Source: Rhynchopus sp. YZ270_cl-10
Lineage: Eukaryota > Euglenozoa > Diplonemea > Diplonemida > Diplonemidae
Direction of reading: 5' to 3'
DNA: 64,000 bases
Assembly (NCBI GenBank): GCA_964035575.1
Contig: OZ037874.1
Coordinates: forward strand, 682,001 to 746,000
In this document: positions 1 through 10,440 of the stretch, one piece after another
Position numbering within the stretch: the stretch's first letter is position 1
Layout of the letters: each line of letters opens with the position of its first letter
The notes under the pieces: model-generated
Database searches by the model: none
Told to the model about the DNA's origin: nothing
Seen by the model: the letters and a program-made list of their open reading frames with translations, nothing else
Program-made: the position numbers and the translations under genes

Positions 1-416
1 GTGTACTTTGGGTGGCGGCGTGCGGTGGTTCGCCCCTCTGCAGCAATCCCTGCGAAGCACCAGGCCACCGCAGTAACCCTTGGCAACATCTTGCTCGGGT
101 GTGCCGCTACAGTGTACACTGCAGTGCCCATCCTCTCCTTCCTGGGGTGGTTGTGAGGGGGAGGTGGTGGATACTGGGTTGTATTGAAAACGGATTAAAA
201 AAAAATGATGTGAAATACGGGTGTGTATGAAGTGCTCATTGTGAAGGATTACACAGATGCATATGTCAGTGTGTTGTGTGGGGATGGTCTTGCGTGCAGA
301 GGGACATTAGTCTTGCAAGCCTTCTGAAGAACCGTTTGTGATCAAGGTGGCGTGAGCACAGTGGTGCTGGTCGTCGATTCAAAGAGGTTCTTCGCTTGCG
401 TTCTTTTTTTTTTAAA

Positions 417-460
417 GGTGACTGAGCACGAGAGGCTTAGGGTCATCTTATAAACTTTTC
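417..460 (+). repeat. Dispersed hairpin element, copy 1
   Basis: The arms GTGACTGAGC and GCTTAGGGTCAT flank the loop ACGAGAG, followed by CTTATAAACTTTTC and a pyrimidine run. Other plus-strand copies lie near 8245, 19907, 23671, 42740, 45332, 45716, 53288 and 53604. Confidence 0.7.
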
Positions 461-607
461 TTTTTTTCCCTTTTGTTAAGCATGTGTCGAAATGGTCGTC
501 CCGCGTGTTCCGCAGGTACCTAACCTTTCTTTTATTTAAAACTGGTGAGAACAAATGGTTTTTTTAACCAACAGAGAAAAAGAAGAAAACAACCATAGTT
601 CAAAACA

Positions 608-656
608 TAGTGGAGGTGGTGTCTACACTCATACAACCAAGTTTTCAAAAAAAAGA
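608..656 (+). repeat. Dispersed repeat (TAGTGGAG...ACAACCAAGTTTTCAAA), copy 1
   Basis: The block runs TAGTGGAG, then GTGTCTACAC, then ATACAACCAAGTTTTC with an A-rich end. The same order of motifs recurs at about 22816-22870, 50491-50556 and 56459-56530, always on the plus strand. Confidence 0.65.
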
Positions 657-856
657 GCAACAAGGGATAAAGAGTCTGACCCACTAAGTGTAGATTTTGG
701 ACAGTATGGACCCAAAACGTTTTGATAAAGACAGTCCAAACCCAAACCTTTGCAATAAAGACTGTTCAGACCCAAAACGTTTGCAAGAAGAAAAAAAAAC
801 AACAACGAAACTAATATTTACGAAAGAGGGGGTGGAGGGGGAAATTAACTCATTAC

Positions 857-930
857 AAAAAAAAAAAAAAGGCACCTCACCCATTCCCTTGGACCTATTT
901 TATTTTATTTCTTTTCTGGGCGTTCTTCTT
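857..930 (+). repeat. A-run plus GGCACCTCACCC repeat, copy 1
   Basis: A run of A is followed by about 60 bases starting GGCACCTCACCCATTCCC and ending GGGCGTTCTTCTT. It matches 19633-19711 directly after the LINE with almost no differences, and sequence diverges beyond both ends. Confidence 0.75.
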
Positions 931-1630
931 GCACACCCCGACCCACCCGGAGAGGCCTGGGGACGGGATAGTTCACAACCGCCCCTTCTCCTATTTGGCT
1001 CATTTTTCCCCTTCTTCAACCCCCACCCCCGAAAAACCCCTCTCAAAAATATGAGGGGAGATGCCCCGCCAACGTACCGACCGGAAAGCTCGGAATGGGT
1101 TTCCGGGAGTTTTTTACGTGTGGCATTTGTACAGAAAAAAGTCATTGGCACCTCGGCCAAAATCGGGGTTTTTGGCTCAACTTAGAGCCACCCCTGGCAA
1201 AAAACCCAAACCGGGTCAAACCGGGTCGTTTTCCAAAATACCCAATCCACGCTCCAACACTGTCGGTCAGGCCAAATAAAAAAAAAAAAATGATAAATCT
1301 TGGGGGAAAAATTGGTTTCTTTGGTACCTCACACGAGCCTCTGAGAGTGACCAGAAATGGCCTCATGAACAAAGTGACCCCGTCACAGGCAGAACGCGAC
1401 TCGATTGGTCAAACGCCGAAGGAAAACGAAGCACGCAGCACGACGAAAATAAAAAAGTAGCGTACCGTGCGCCTGCGGCGCAAGCTTGAAGCCACCCTTC
1501 TACGCAATTTTTGAAATGTTGCGTACCGTGGCTTCGGCAGAAACTTTTGTTTCAGCAAAATATGGAAGTAAAATTTACGGAAACTGACGATAATTACCAA
1601 CGACAGTGACATTTATGTCAACATTTTTTA

Positions 1631-1779
1631 GAAATGTTGCGTACCGTGGCTTCGCTTGGGTGCCATCATGACCGCCGTTTCTTTTGTGAATGTACTGATA
1701 ATTCGTGTACCACGTGTGCCTGGCACAAATATAAATGAAGTGCCGAACTCCGAGGAATTCTCACATTCTGCCGGAGGCC
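1631..1779 (+). repeat. Dispersed repeat with an inverted copy at 40909-41090
   Basis: The segment from ATGTTGCGTACCGTGGCTTC to the GCCGGAGG end is matched in reverse complement at 40909-41090. Shared blocks include GAAGTGCCGAACTCCG, GAGGAATTCTC and ACCGCCGTTTCTTTTG. The two copies differ by small indels, so the family is old enough to have diverged. Confidence 0.7.
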
Positions 1780-2721
1780 CCAACTTGAGTTAAGGTGGGG
1801 ACCCGGGCGCGCGAAGCGCGCCCGGGCTCGACCGAGTCTGACCGAGTTTCAGCGAAAACCCCCAAAACCTATATAATGCCCTGTTGGCAAAAAGCAAAAA
1901 AAAAAAAAAAAAAAAATGTGGAAATTCTGCTTTATTTTGGTGTTAGTGTTCTCAATTCCACTTCCAACCTTACTTGAGTAAGTGGCAAAAGTAATAAAAC
2001 AACCTCGCTGTCAAGCTCTTTCAAGATTCTGATAGGTCCCTAGATCTGCCTAGACGTAGCAAAGCCACGCTAGTGACTTTGAAGGGGGAAGGTATAGGGA
2101 ATAGAGTTGAATGCGAAGAGTGGTGATCTGTTCCCTCCTGTGTTGCGGTGTAGAAGGGCAGAAAAAAGCAATGACGTTATGGGAGGAAAATAGTCGGGGC
2201 TTTTTTCTTATTTAATCCCGCTTGCGGGGGGTGATGTGCAGCTTGCAAAGCGTACTCCTTCTATGTGCTCTCTTTTAAGGATGCTGTGGAGAATATATTG
2301 TGTCTGCTATCTTTGTGATAGTCTATAAGCAAACAAAGTCTTATCCAATCTTGCGGGAGGAGTGATGTGTAGGGTATACGCATTCGGTCATTTGCATTTG
2401 TCGACCCTTTGCATGACCTCGACTGAGATGTGTTTTAGGACGTTTCAACTACTCTTTTCATTTCTCGAGACCTTCCAAGACATAGCTTGCAGACAAAGGT
2501 GAACCCCAACAGAGTTGGCCTGTGTGTCATTAGCATTGATACGTGCACCATTTTCCTGTCTAAAACCAAATGAAAAGACCCCCCTATCTCCCTCCTTTAT
2601 GTCCCTATGTTCTTTCCCACCCGTCCTAATAGCAATGGACTGGCAGGCGTGACACTTCGAGGAGCCGTGCTCTTCCTTACCCAACAACCCACCCACAGAG
2701 ATACATCAAGAGACACATAAA

Positions 2722-4466
2722 ATGGAACTGACTATCCAGGTCTTTGGGAAGGACTTCGTGATTGAGGTGGGTGAGAACGACACAACGGAGACGATGCGGC
2801 AGAAGGTGGCGTCTGCAACAGGGTTGTGCGAAGACAGCTTCCGCATGGGCTTCGGAGGGAAGGAGGAAGGAGAGGACATCACAGAACTGAGTGCTGGAGA
2901 CACAGTCGTGTTGACGAAGTCGACGAAGTACCAATCTGTTGAAACACTTCGTGCCTTGGGTGAGACAGACATTTCCGAAGCGAGGTTGCGGACTCCCGAC
3001 GGCGGACCGCCCCCCATAGCACATTTTTGCGGTGCACGGGCGTACGGGATTAGTATCTTTTTTTCGAGAGAACCCAAGAGCGGCCAGGTCCTGGACAAGT
3101 ACGTTGTGCTTTTAGACCTACAAACTGTCTGGGGTGGTGGGACCTCGGGGCGAAGGGTGCTTCCCGGGACCCCAATATCCTACCACAAGGAGCTCGAGTC
3201 GTGCATGGAATGCAGGGTACTCTGAGCCGATTACTTCCACAACTCCCAGATCCCAAGACCTCCACGGGGGGCAGGCCTCCACGGTAACCCGCGACCGCCG
3301 ACACCTTAGCTCCGTACTGCCTCTGTCTGTAACCTGCCGGTCCCCCACTTACCTACGTTTTTATGTGGTGTCTTTTTTCCGACGGTGGACCAAGGGGCTT
3401 TGCAGTGCAGTCAACGCCGACGGAGCGAGACTCGATTGTGACCGGGTGAAAAGGGAACCTTAGCCAGCGCTAACCAGCGGCAGTTTTGACTCTGGGAGGA
3501 GTTTCTCACCGCAGACTGGCGACACACCCCCACTTTTTCGGGGTGGCTGCATTCCTCTTCGGAACGGGGTGTTCCATCCTATTTTTAAAAACGTTTATCG
3601 AAGCGAGGTTGCGGACTGTGAAGGATCCTGAGGTGGCTTCTCTGCTTCTTCAGGCAGAAGTTGCGACTGTTATTCCGAAGTACTTCTTGTCGCAAGCATC
3701 GTTTACGAGACTTGATCTCTCTGCTGTGTCTGGTGTGACACGAATTGAGCAAGGCTTCCTTCACGGGTGTGTGTCGGTGGAAACCGTTGACTTCTCGGGA
3801 TTGTGCAACGTTACGCACATTGGGAATCACTGTCTCTCTTACTGCACATCGTTGACAAGCCTTGACGTGTCGGGGTTCACTGGTGTGACGGTGATAGGGC
3901 AGTCGTTCCTCTACGGAAGTGGCGTCCTACATCTTGACTTATCCGCGATGACGAGTGTGACGGAGGTTGGTACATACTTTCTTACCTGTTGTCAGTCGTT
4001 GGAAAGGATTGACATCTCAGGATGGCGCAGAATCACGCACATTGAGCAACACTGGATGCAATACTGCACTTCGTTGACAACAGCAGACTTATCAGGAATG
4101 AGCAACGTTACGAAGATTGATGCATGTTTCCTGCAAGATTGCACATCCTTGACAACGCTGGACATGTCAGGTTTTGGCAGGGACACAGAGATACAGGACG
4201 ACTTCCTGCTCAACTGCAACGCACTCACAACAGTCGTCTTGCCAGGCAACATCGACATTGACGAGATGTTGTCTCTCCCGAATGGAGACCCTAGAATGAG
4301 CACCTACAAGGAGGCCTTCTATGTACGTGTGCGTGAGATTTACGCAAGGTTTACGGAACAGTTCGAAGATGTGCGGATAGAAGCTTTTGAGGCAGTACGA
4401 ACAGACGTGTCTGGAAGTGCAAGACAATGTATTGCATTGAAAGCAGGACAAGAGAGGGGGAGATAG
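2722..4466 (+). CDS. Ubiquitin-like N-terminus plus BspA-type leucine-rich-repeat protein, paralog 1 (two exons)
   Basis: Exon 1 is 2722-2984 and exon 2 is 3608-4466; joined they give 373 residues. Residues 1-80 (MELTIQVFGKDFVIEVGEND...) look like a ubiquitin fold with a beta-grasp start and a central helix. From about residue 105 there are roughly eight repeats of about 23 residues of the form 'SLTxLDVSGxxxVTxIGxxFLxxC', the BspA/TpLRR type. The C-terminus is short and charged. No signal peptide is seen, so a cytosolic recognition protein is inferred. The two exons join in frame at ...EAR|LRT..., where exact 19-bp direct repeats lie on either side of a 604-bp insertion. The hydrophobic stretch just before 3599 belongs to the insertion, not the protein. 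A close paralog follows at 5177. Confidence 0.85.
2985..3607 (+). mobile_element. Introner-like insertion in LRR paralog 1
   Basis: The 19-bp sequence CGAAGCGAGGTTGCGGACT occurs at 2976-2994 and 3599-3617, bounding non-coding DNA that interrupts the gene. Because the repeat contains AGGT, removal from 2985 (GT) to 3607 (AG) restores the frame exactly. The inserted DNA resembles the insertion in paralog 2 over most of its length, but here it has about 35 extra bases at its 5' end (CCCGACGGCGGACCG...). A variable 5' end and a long target duplication suggest insertion by a non-LTR retrotransposon mechanism. No inverted ends are seen. The splice sites are weaker than the GTATGT sites of PDX1. Confidence 0.75.
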
Positions 4467-5176
4467 AGGATTTGGAGAGTTGGGGGCAGCATAAACAGGA
4501 GCAGGACAAGCTGGATGAACAGAGGGGTTTGAGTTAGACAATTGAGCGTATTTCCATGGATACGCATGAAAAAAGGAATTCCGCGATTTTCACCGAATGC
4601 GATACACAATTGAGCGTATCTAACAACAATTAAAACAAAAGGAAGTACAAAGAAGAGAATAAGAAATGCAGGGAAAATAGACCAAGAGAAAACAAAGAGA
4701 TTTTGACAAAGGGACAAGGTCATTTTTGGATCAGCCTGTGAACGCTTGGGTAAAATGTTATGTATCCTTTCCAGTTGTGTGATGAGAAGAATATTGAAGC
4801 TGTGGTGTGGGAGCTGTTTTGTGTGGTTTTGCATTCGCAAGGGAACGAAGGTGTTTTGCTCCAGTGCTTCTATACTTCCACGTGATGGAATCACGTTGTC
4901 ACCCCCACCATGGCCGACTGTCAGCCAACACTAACAAACACCCACAGAGCTGACAATCAGGTGGGTTTGGAAGGTTTGGTGCACAACTCTGACAAACCGG
5001 AGTGTCCCCACCACTTTTTATGAACAACCTGTCAGCCCAAAGTCTTTTCTACTCCACATATGTGTCAGGGTGAGGATAAGTGAAAAACGAACAAGAAAGC
5101 TATTTTGTTGTATCTTGCCTCCCTCCTCCTCCTTCTCAACACCACCCCACAACAGAGCAACACTTCACTCGAAACA
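4467..5176. other. Intergenic between the LRR paralogs
   Basis: I see no gene, RNA or recognisable repeat in these 710 bases. The last 100 bases before the ATG at 5177 are pyrimidine-rich and probably hold the paralog 2 promoter and 5' UTR. Confidence 0.5.
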
Positions 5177-7309
5177 ATGGAACTGTGTGTGCAGGGATAT
5201 GATGAAAACAAATTCGTGATTGAGGTGGGTGAGAACGACACAACGGAGACGATGCGGCAGAAGGTGGCGTCTGCAACAGGGTTGTGCGAAGACAGCTTCC
5301 GCATGGGCTTCGGAGGGAAGGAGGAAGGAGAGGACATCACAGAACTGAGTGCTGGAGACACAGTCGTGTTGACGAAGTCGACGAAGTACCAATCTGTTGA
5401 AACACTTCGTGCCTTGGGTGAGACAGACATTTCCGAAGCGAGGTTGGCGACTCGGTGCACGGGCGTACGGGATTAGTATCTTTTTTTGAGAGAACCCAAG
5501 AGCGGCCAGGTCCTGGACAAGTACGTTGTGCTTTTAGACCTATAAACTGTCTGGGGTGGTGGGACCTCGGTGCGAAGGGTGCTTCCCGGGACCCCAATAT
5601 CCTACCGCAATTATGGATCAGGATCCGAGTACACCATGTAAGCATGAACTATGCAGGGTACTCTAAGCCGATCACTCCCACAAAACTCCAGATCCCAAGA
5701 CCTCCACGGAAACCCGCGACCGCCGACACCTTAGCTCCGTACTGCCTCTGTCTGTAACCTGCCGGTCCCCCACCTACCTACGCTTTTTGTGGTGTCTTTT
5801 TACGACGGTGGACCAAGGGGCTTTGCAGTGCAGTCAACGCCGACGGAGCGAGACTCGATTGTGACCGGGTGAAAAGGGAACCTTAGCCAGCGCTAACCAG
5901 CGGCAGTTTTGACTCTGGGAGGAGTTTCTCACCGCAGACTGGCGACACACCCCCACTTTTTCGGGGTGGCTGCATTCCTCTTCGGAACGGGGTGTTCCAT
6001 CCTATTTTTAAAAACGTTTATCGAAGCGAGGTTGGCGACTGTGAAGGATCCTGAGGTGGCTTCTCTGCTTCTTCAGGCGGAGGTTGCGACTGTTATTCCG
6101 CACTGCTTCTTGAGCGAAGCATCGTTTACGAGACTTGATCTCTCTGCTGTGTCTGGTGTGACACGAATTCAGCAATGCTTCCTCTCCAGGTGTGGGTCGG
6201 TGGAAACTGTTGACTTGTCGGGATTGTGCAACGTTACGCACATTGGGGACTACTGTCTCTCTGGCTGCACATCGTTGACAAGCCTTGACGTGTCAGGGTT
6301 CACTGGTGTGACGGTGATAGGGAAGTCGTTCCTAGGAGGAAGTGGCGTCACAAATCTTGACTTATCCCATATGACGAGTGTAACGGAGGTTGGTGCAGGC
6401 TTTCTTTGCGGCTGCAAGTCATTGGAAAGCATTGACACCTCAGGATGGCGCAGAATCACGCACATTGAGCACGGCTTCTTATCTCACTGCACCTCGTTGA
6501 CAAACATTGATTTGTCAGCTTTTTGCAGTGTCACGAAGATTGGCTCCAACTTTCTCTACTACTGCAAGTCGTTGACCACCATCAGCTTTTCAGGGATGAC
6601 GAATGTGACGGAAATTGGGCACCAGTTTTGTGGGGACTGTACCTCGTTGGAAACGATTGACCTGACAGCACTGCACAGAGTTATGAAGGTCGAGTTCGGC
6701 TTTCTTAGTTACTGTTTATCATTGAAAACAGTTGATTTATCAGTGTTGCGCAGCATCACACACATTGAGCGCGGCTGGTTGCAAGGGTGCTCCGCGTTGA
6801 CAACAGCAGACTTATCAGGACTGAGCAATGTTAAGAACATTGATGCAGATTTCCTAAATGTGTGCAGATCCTTGACCACGCTGGACATGTCAGGTATAGG
6901 CAAGGACACAATGATCCAGTACCCCTTCCTGCGCCGCTGCAACGCACTCACAACAGTCGTCTTGCCAGGCAACATCGACATTCACGAGATGTTGTCTCTC
7001 CCGAATGAAGCCCAAGAGAACCATGGCTTTGGCGTCACGAAGACCTTCCATGCATGTGTGCGTGAGATTTACGAAAGGTTTACGGAACAGTTCGGAGGTG
7101 TGCGGACAGAAGATCTAGTACGAACAGACGTGTCTGGAAGTGCAAGACAATGTATTGCATTGAAAGCAGGACAAGAAGGAGAAGGTTTGATGCAAGCACA
7201 AGAGGACGAGGACAAGCAGGAACTGGACAAACAGGATCATGACAAGCAAGGGTATTTGGAAGGTCAGAGTCTGGGACAGGCTGCAGCGACGTTGTGTCGA
7301 GTACAGTGA
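5177..7309 (+). CDS. Ubiquitin-like N-terminus plus BspA-type leucine-rich-repeat protein, paralog 2 (two exons)
   Basis: Exon 1 is 5177-5442 and exon 2 is 6031-7309, joined to 514 residues. The ATG at 5177 is chosen because MELCVQGYDENKFVIEVGEND aligns with the start of paralog 1. After the ubiquitin-like domain (about 1-80) come some 13-14 LRR units ('LTSLDVSGFTGVTVIGKSFL', 'SLETIDLTALHRVMKV' and similar), several more than in paralog 1, then a charged tail rich in Gln, Asp and Lys (QEDEDKQELDKQDHDKQGY). The paralogs differ mainly in repeat number, as expected of unequal recombination within an LRR array. Family members are often surface or recognition proteins, but no signal peptide is visible here, so the role is unknown. 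Confidence 0.87.
5443..6030 (+). mobile_element. Introner-like insertion in LRR paralog 2
   Basis: The 19-bp sequence CGAAGCGAGGTTGGCGACT lies at 5434-5452 and 6022-6040. The insert starts CGGTGCACGGGCGTACGGG, a point about 35 bases inside the insert of paralog 1, and both end in TTTTTAAAAACGTTTAT. Splicing from 5443 (GT) to 6030 (AG) restores ...EAR|LAT.... The repeat differs from that of paralog 1 at two bases (TTGGCG against TTGCGG), and both flanks of each insert carry the local version. Confidence 0.75.
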
Positions 7310-7839
7310 GGAACGGCCAGCAGAGGAAGTCAGTGGTTGAAACCCGCCCGAAACGCAGTGCGCATCACAGGAGGATTCCCGCAAGTGGCGGAGACACACA
7401 GAGTGATGCCGCCAGCTGCGACTGTGCACTGCGACCTCGAAGCTGCACGTTTTTCGGCTGTCACGAGTCTTACTGTTTCCCCTTCCCCCCTTTTGTGTCT
7501 CAGCACCTTACTTTTTCAATATGCGGGTTTTTCTGGGTTTTCGGGATTTTCGGGTCTTTTGGGGGTTTCAAAAATAGAGAGAAAGGATGGATACGATGGA
7601 CAAAGAGAGGGCGACAGCAAAATAGAGAACGGGGGTGTTTAGAAAGTCTTCTTGTGTTTTTTGTGTTATCGGGTTTGGTCTACCTTGGGTCACGAACACC
7701 CTTTGCACTGTCTGAGAGGCAGTGAGGTGGATGGAGTTTTCGTCTGTGCTATTTGGTTATGCGTTAACACAGGCCGTGAATGCGTCTGGTTTTTTGTGGT
7801 CGATCCGCGAGTGATTGAAACAAGGATAATAACAGGTGC

Positions 7840-8000
7840 ACCGAAAAATCGGTGGAGTCTGCTCGTGTGTGTGTGTGCTACTGACGGTGCCGAAATATCG
7901 GCGGAAAATTACATGGGAGTGAGTTGCGGTGGTTTTGTGTGTGTTACTGACGGAGTGTTACTGACAGTGCCGAAAGATCGGCAGGGACCGAACGCTCGGT
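7840..8000 (+). repeat. Four short hairpins of one pattern, [A/G]CCGA-N4-TCGG[T/C]
   Basis: Perfect 5-bp stems with 4-base loops lie at 7840-7853 (ACCGA/TCGGT, loop AAAA), 7889-7902 (GCCGA/TCGGC, AATA), 7969-7982 (GCCGA/TCGGC, AAGA) and 7987-8000 (ACCGA/TCGGT, ACGC). The closing pair switches between A-T and G-C while staying paired. Two copies are preceded by ACTGAC[G/A]GT. Confidence 0.65.
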
Positions 8001-8723
8001 CGTGCACGCCTAAGGGGAAAGGTCGCGCTAGTGGGGTAGTCGACTGTAACGGTCGAAAGAAGTGGGGGGGTATGAAATCATCAGCAAAGCTGAGGTGGCC
8101 AAGATAGTGATCTTGTCTTTTGGGTGTGCGTTTCGCCACAACCTCTCCCTTTTGTCTTTATTGATTTATTGCTTATTGTTTGCGGGGGTGGGGGAAAAAC
8201 ATAAAAAGGAAAAGTAGGGTGCGGTTTCAATTTCACTGTTTCAAAGTAACCAAGCACGAGACGCCCAGGTTCATCTTGCACGGTTTTCTTTCCATGAAGC
8301 TGTAAACTGAGTTCCTTTCACTGCAGCTTTTCGCATATCGGCTATTGAAGCGGAAACTAACACATGATCGAACTGAGCGCCGCTTCCCCTCCTCCTCCTT
8401 CTCAACACTTACCCCACAACAGCTTGCCCGTCAAAATCGGGCGTTGAAAAAAAAAAAAAGTTGCGTACCGTGCGCCTGCGGCGCAAGCATGTACCCCACC
8501 ACGTGGACCATCAACAGAACATTTTCAAAATCGGAAATCCTAGCGGAGAGCCTGAACCAGTCAGGGTTTCCGCCAAGGGGGACCGGGGGGGACCATGGTC
8601 CCCCCCCAAGAAAAATGGGGTTTTGGAGGTTGTAGATGACCCCCCGTGGTCATGTGACCCCACCGTGCAGAGCATTTGGCTCGCTGTGTCAAAAGAAGTG
8701 GAAGAAAAGGGGATGGCGAACTC

Positions 8724-8748
8724 TAACGCCCATTCTTTTGAAAATGTG
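8724..8748 (+). repeat. Left arm of 25-bp inverted repeat (partner 12594-12618)
   Basis: TAACGCCCATTCTTTTGAAA and the following 5 bases are repeated in reverse complement at 12594-12618 with one mismatch. The arms enclose the GTACT satellite. Confidence 0.7.
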
Positions 8749-9793
8749 TCAGTAGGGTAACCAGGGGGTAATAACAAATATCTACTCCACTAATCGGGTC
8801 GAGAAAAAATGTCGTGAATTCAGAGAGGGTTGTCGTTCGGTTCAAAACGCACGTTTTGAAGCGATCTGAGCCTTTTTTGCACCTTCAAATGCGAGAATCC
8901 GTTTTTGAAAAAGTGACTTTTTGGCTGATGTTGACTGAGGGTGTGATATGACTATACCAGGTTGTAAAAAAATAGGGTCGATAATTTTCGGATTGGAAAG
9001 AGCGGTCGCGAAAAAGCCCAAATAAGGCGTTTTCGTTTTCGTTTTTAAATTTTCTAATTTTTTAGATGCACCCTGCAAGACACCCAAAAATACACCTGGA
9101 AACAGGGAAAAATACTCTGTTATTAAAAAAAAATTTCTGGGGGGCTCCGCCCCCCAGACCCCCCGGCTCCGCTCGCCTTTGCGCTTCGCGCAAAGGCTTC
9201 GCTGCGCAGCGCCCGCACGCAATCTGTCGCCGCTATCGGGTTGCGTTATCTGGCTCGTCCACGCATTCCTGTTGACCTCGCTACTTCCTTGAAATCCCAA
9301 AAAATTCTGTGTGACGCAGCGGAAATGTAACCGGCTCGTCTCCGCATGTCTTGAGGCTTGTATGCACTTTTGTTGTGGACGATTGGGCGGGAGTATAGAG
9401 TGCGAATTGTAGTGGCAATCTTACCAGTACAGGTAAGTGAATAGAGAGAGGGTTCTGGGCTGAAAAGCAACGAACAAGTGGGGCGTTTTTGGAGGGGTAG
9501 CCCGGAGGAATGGTGGAGGTGTTACCCCACACATCATTGACCATGTTCTCTTCTGCCAACATGGGAAATGTGCGCGGAAAGTGCAGTCAGCCCCCTTCCA
9601 CCACACTGACTTTCATTTTGTGTGGGGTGATTTGGATCTATACGCTGTTTGGCCTGCCTGCGGCGTTGTGCCGAAGGTGCATGAAGACAGGGTCTGGGGG
9701 GAAAATTTTTGCTGTGTCACATTCCCTCGTGTGTGGGTCACTACTGAGGTAATGTGCCACTGCGTGGGTCTGGGTACCTGCGTGCGCAAACCG

Positions 9794-9833
9794 GTGTATA
9801 AGTCCGGGGGCCCCAAAAATCGGACTTATACAC
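9794..9833 (+). other. 13-bp perfect hairpin
   Basis: GTGTATAAGTCCG pairs with CGGACTTATACAC around a 14-base loop (GGGGCCCCAAAAAT). No gene is close, so it may be a small foldback element or a structured RNA. Confidence 0.6.
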
Positions 9834-10440
9834 AGACTCATGCACGGTCATGCACGGGAGGTGGTAGGTAGAGAAAAATCATGCAATGTATTCTTTTGTT
9901 TCATCCCTGACACCAAGCTTGTAGAAGAAAAAATGAGCGCGGCTGATGCCGTCACAGTCGCAATGCCGGACTACCCATAGAACTTTTCCTGTGAAAGCAG
10001 CACCCCTGCGCCTTGCACCCAGTACAGCTTCGCAACGACCTCGCCGTAGTTGTGCAGAATGTGCACATCAACAACAGTGTCGTGTGTGGTGTGCAGGTCG
10101 TATGAGTGAACCAATACTGTTTAGACTCTGTCACACTGTGCTATTTTGGGGTCGTCAGCCACATGGTTTGGTGAATTTTTATGAAGCGGTAGTGAAAGTT
10201 TTGTGAATATATCTTCCAAAATCTCGTTAGGCGTATATGAAGGCCTGTTTTCCAATATCCATACCCCCCTTTACTATTGCCACACCAGAAATATTTTTTT
10301 GAAATATTTTTGGGATTGAAATCAGCGGATCGAAATGAGTTAAATGCGGGGTCGTAGGCTCAAAAATTTGCATCTGTGGTTTATTAAGTGAACGAGGCCC
10401 AGAGTATACGCCTAATGAGATCTTGTCTGATATGTGAATC

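Larger units (their letters stand above)
1..2721. other. Gene-free region with dispersed repeat fragments
   Basis: No reading frame here looks like a real gene. The stretch is a patchwork of repeat pieces found elsewhere in the window: a hairpin element (417-460), an 'ACAACCAAGTTTTCAAA' family copy (608-656), an A-run followed by GGCACCTCACCC (857-930), a CGTACCGTGCGCCTGCGGCGC copy (1459-1484), a repeat with an inverted partner near 41 kb (1631-1779), and an 11-bp GC-only hairpin with a GAA loop (1802-1826). About 700 bases before the first LRR gene hold nothing I recognise. Confidence 0.6.
7310..10440. other. Gene-free region with hairpins and repeat fragments
   Basis: Frames of up to 150 codons occur but have low-complexity or biased translations and no relatives here. 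Contents: four short covarying hairpins (7840-8000), a diverged hairpin-element copy (8245-8285), a CGTACCGTGCGCCTGCGGCGC copy (8460-8486), a G-run/C-run palindrome near 8588, the left arm of a long inverted repeat (8724-8748), a GCGC hairpin with TTC loop (9176-9194) and a 13-bp hairpin (9794-9833). Confidence 0.55.

Noticed and set aside
3486-3607. N-terminal membrane anchor (AFLFGTGCSILFL) for the LRR proteins
   Set aside because: It is encoded by the inserted element present in both paralogs; the true N-terminus is the ubiquitin-like exon upstream.
7652-8107. Possible 151-residue gene
   Set aside because: It runs through GT-rich DNA and the hairpin cluster, with no domain or related sequence.
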